Assembly: GCA_023053575.1 (NCBI GenBank)
Contig: JAKZAP010000009.1
Coordinates: 22,921,869 to 22,985,868 of the forward strand
Origin: Branchinecta lynchi
Lineage: Eukaryota; Arthropoda; Branchiopoda; Anostraca; Branchinectidae
DNA length: 64,000 nucleotides
Direction: 5' to 3'
Shown piece by piece: positions 62,065 to 64,000 of this stretch. Below the pieces are notes generated by a model. It was given only the letters and a program-made list of their open reading frames with translations. It was not told where the DNA came from and searched no databases. The position numbers were made by a program, and so were the translations under genes. The number at the start of each line of letters is the position of its first letter. The stretch's first letter is position 1.

Positions 62065-63560
62065 CGCAACTAGTGTCTCCTACATCGGGCTTTAGAAACA
62101 GTGCATCACCGGATTCGGAGATTTTTATTCCGATTTTGGAGAGTTAAAATTCGATGGAGGATTAAAATGCTAGAATGCAAAATACTGCAGATTGTGTTAC
62201 ACTGTAAAAACAAATCTTTCATTATTTGCTACTGGGATTATGGGATTAATCTTATCTCAGTAGAGATTGGATGAATGCCAGTAGCATATACTGCAGTTAA
62301 CTTTAGTCCTTACTCAGAGAAACGTTTTACAGTGTACACTGAAAAAGTGTCTCCTACATTGGGCTTTAGAAACTGTGCATCACCAAATTCGGAGATTTTT
62401 ATTCAGATTTCGGAGAATTCAAATCCGATGTAGGACTAAGACGCTAGAATGCAACAGATTGCACATTGTGTTACACTGTACCGGCCCTGGGAAACCAGGG
62501 CCGGTTTCCCTACTAGATTTGCAGGGCCTAATGTGTGGAACTCTGTTCCGGAGAGCATTCGGGCGGCTGAGCACCTGGGGCTATTTAAAAATAAATTGAA
62601 AAAGTATTTGTTAGGCCAAGGTTCGTAGTTTTTTCTTCTTGTTTTTCTTATTATTTTTCTTTTTTCTCATTATTATTATTAAATGAGTTGACGAGAGATT
62701 GGTTATTATTTCTTGTTTTAGTGCTATTTTTTGGTATGTTTTGTTTCTAGTTAATTATTAGTTAGGAAATGACTTTTATGTACCCGCCCAACTGCAAGTG
62801 CTTTTTTGTACCTTTCTTGGGGCGGGTACTGGCAACATAGTTAAATGTATTTGGGTCGTAAAATAAACTGAACTGAACTGAACTGTAAAAGAAATCTTGC
62901 AGTACTTGCTACTGGGATTTAGAGATCTTGTCTCTAAAAACATAATCTTATCTCTAATTCGGATTAATCTTATCTGAGTAGAGATAAGATTAATCCTAGG
63001 AGTATATACTGCAGTTAACTTTCATCCTTACTCAGAGAAAATTTTTGCAGTGTACACTGAAAAAGTGTCTCCTACATTGGGCTTTAGAAACCATCGCCGA
63101 ATTCGGAGATTTTTATTCCGATTTCTGAGAATTCAAATCCGATGGAGGACTAAGACGCTAGAATGCAACAGACTGCACATTGTGTTACACTGTAAAAGAA
63201 ATCTTGCAGTATTTGCTACTGGGATTAATCTTGTCTCTAAAAACATAATCTTATCTCTAATTCGGATTAATCTTACCTCAGTAGAGATCAGATTAATCGC
63301 TGCAGTTAACTTTAATCCTTACTCCGAGAAATTTTTTTGCAGTGTACACTGTAAAAAGTTTCTCCGAATAAGGATGCACTATTTGCTACTGGGATTAATC
63401 TTATCTTTATTGGGATAAGATTAATCCGAATTAGGGGTACTCTTATCACAATAAAGATAAGATTAATCCCAGTAGCAAACACTGCAAGAATTTTTTTTAC
63501 AGTGTACACTGAAAAAGTGTCTCCTACATCGGGCTTTAGAAACTGTGCATTACCGAATTA
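62065..63560 (+). repeat. Tandem cluster of CACTGTAAAA elements and a 144-bp spacer
   Basis: The spacer, headed GTGTCTCCTACATYGGGCTT, starts at 62073, 62347, 63065 and 63517. Between copies lie foldback elements with CACTGTAAAA/TTTTACAGTG ends (62203-62335; 62478+62885-63055; 63188-63352; 63345-63510), the last an almost perfect palindrome (GATTAATCTTATCTTTATTG against CAATAAAGATAAGATTAATC). TA borders several ends, as with Tc1/mariner insertions. Confidence 0.82.
62481..62884 (+). pseudogene. LINE ORF2 C-terminal fragment inserted in the cluster, (AACTG)n tail
   Basis: RFAGPNVWNSVPESIRAAEH, then LGLFKNKLKKYLLGQGS and TAG (62626-62628), match the end of the 13077 LINE type. The 3' UTR ends in AACTG repeats at 62866-62885. 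ACTGTA stands at 62475-62480 and 62882-62887, a possible target duplication partly confounded by the tail. CCGGCCCTGG-GAAA-CCAGGGCCGG forms a hairpin at its 5' edge. Confidence 0.8.
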
Positions 63561-63780
63561 AAGTATGGTCGAACTAATTGTTGTTGCCCTTGTTTCCCTG
63601 TTGTTATTCTTGTTGTTAATTCTTATTCTTATTTGTTGTTAATTCTTATTCTCTCAGGTAACAAGTGACTTGCAACCAATTGTTTTAACTTACACACTGC
63701 CTGACCAGTGTTGCCAATTTGCTCGGACGCAACCTACGATATGTGGCCGCGAAAACCCATCACATTCTAGGTCACGATCC

Positions 63781-64000
63781 TTTTTTTTTTTTTTTTTTTT
63801 TTCAATCTATCAAGTTTACTCCGAATAGCTAAAAGCTAGAAAAAGGAATACAAATTTACAAAATACACAGACACCACAAGAAACAAATTAACTAATACGC
63901 TTACAAGAAATTACCAGAAATAAATGATGGAATGAAACTACGTAAAAATTGGGTAGAAGAATTAGCAGGATGGGGAAAACTTATTGCCAGTATTCCTTTC
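63781..64000 (-). mobile_element. LINE 3' fragment (minus), runs off the window
   Basis: A T run of about 22 (63781-63802), then CAATCTATCAAGTTTACTCC, TAGCTAAAAGCTAGAAAAAG, and ATAAATGATGGAATGAAACT, the inverse of 49170-49345. The poly-T is the element's 3' poly-A. Confidence 0.75.

Noticed and set aside
61498..64000. Final SLK/STK10 coding exon
   Set aside because: No AG with pyrimidine tract followed by the expected short C-terminal sequence in the right phase was found.

Overview
The window is animal (metazoan) nuclear DNA. It is dominated by one spliced gene on the + strand. Ten short exons with good splice sites and matching reading phases, between 1253 and 61495, encode the C-terminal coiled coil of an SLK/STK10-family Ste20 kinase (Drosophila Slik, C. 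elegans GCK-4). The kinase domain would lie upstream of the window and the last C-terminal residues downstream. About 1.3 kb of the 64 kb is coding sequence of this gene. The rest is introns (1.2 to 15.4 kb) filled with transposable elements. The phylum cannot be fixed from the sequence: long repeat-filled introns, many non-LTR retrotransposon tails and many short DNA elements suggest an invertebrate, and nothing looks bacterial.

Layout. 1-5394: upstream intron sequence, exon w1, and an intron with foldback, hAT-like and TTAA-type elements plus a LINE fragment. 5395-11777: exons w2-w4 among nested short inverted-repeat elements and a modular repeat starting and ending at GGGATCCC. 11778-24244: a 12.5 kb intron with three long LINE reverse-transcriptase ORFs (13077-14894 minus, 16366-18903 minus, 21075-23606 plus). 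24245-32556: exons w5-w7 among palindromic ATACCATGG repeats. 32557-41156: a duplicated splice-donor segment, a 2.4 kb modular repeat, and an 11-copy satellite of about 149 bp at 37895-39510. 41157-56794: exons w8-w9, separated by a 15.4 kb intron with two hAT-type elements that have perfect 8-bp target duplications, an intronless seven-transmembrane receptor-like ORF (48101-49249), and a decayed second copy of it broken up by nested insertions (50434-52605). 56795-64000: exon w10, tandem modular repeats, and a cluster of CACTGTAAAA inverted-repeat elements.

How it fits together. The only clearly conserved cellular gene is the kinase. The seven-transmembrane ORF is the only other candidate cellular gene. 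It lies inside a kinase intron on the same strand, has a good start context, and its own tail has been replaced by a LINE fragment. Most remaining structure can be read as insertion history: target-site duplications, an internal empty-site comparison and several two- or three-level nests are visible directly. I found no operon, CRISPR array, phage or other prokaryotic-style system.
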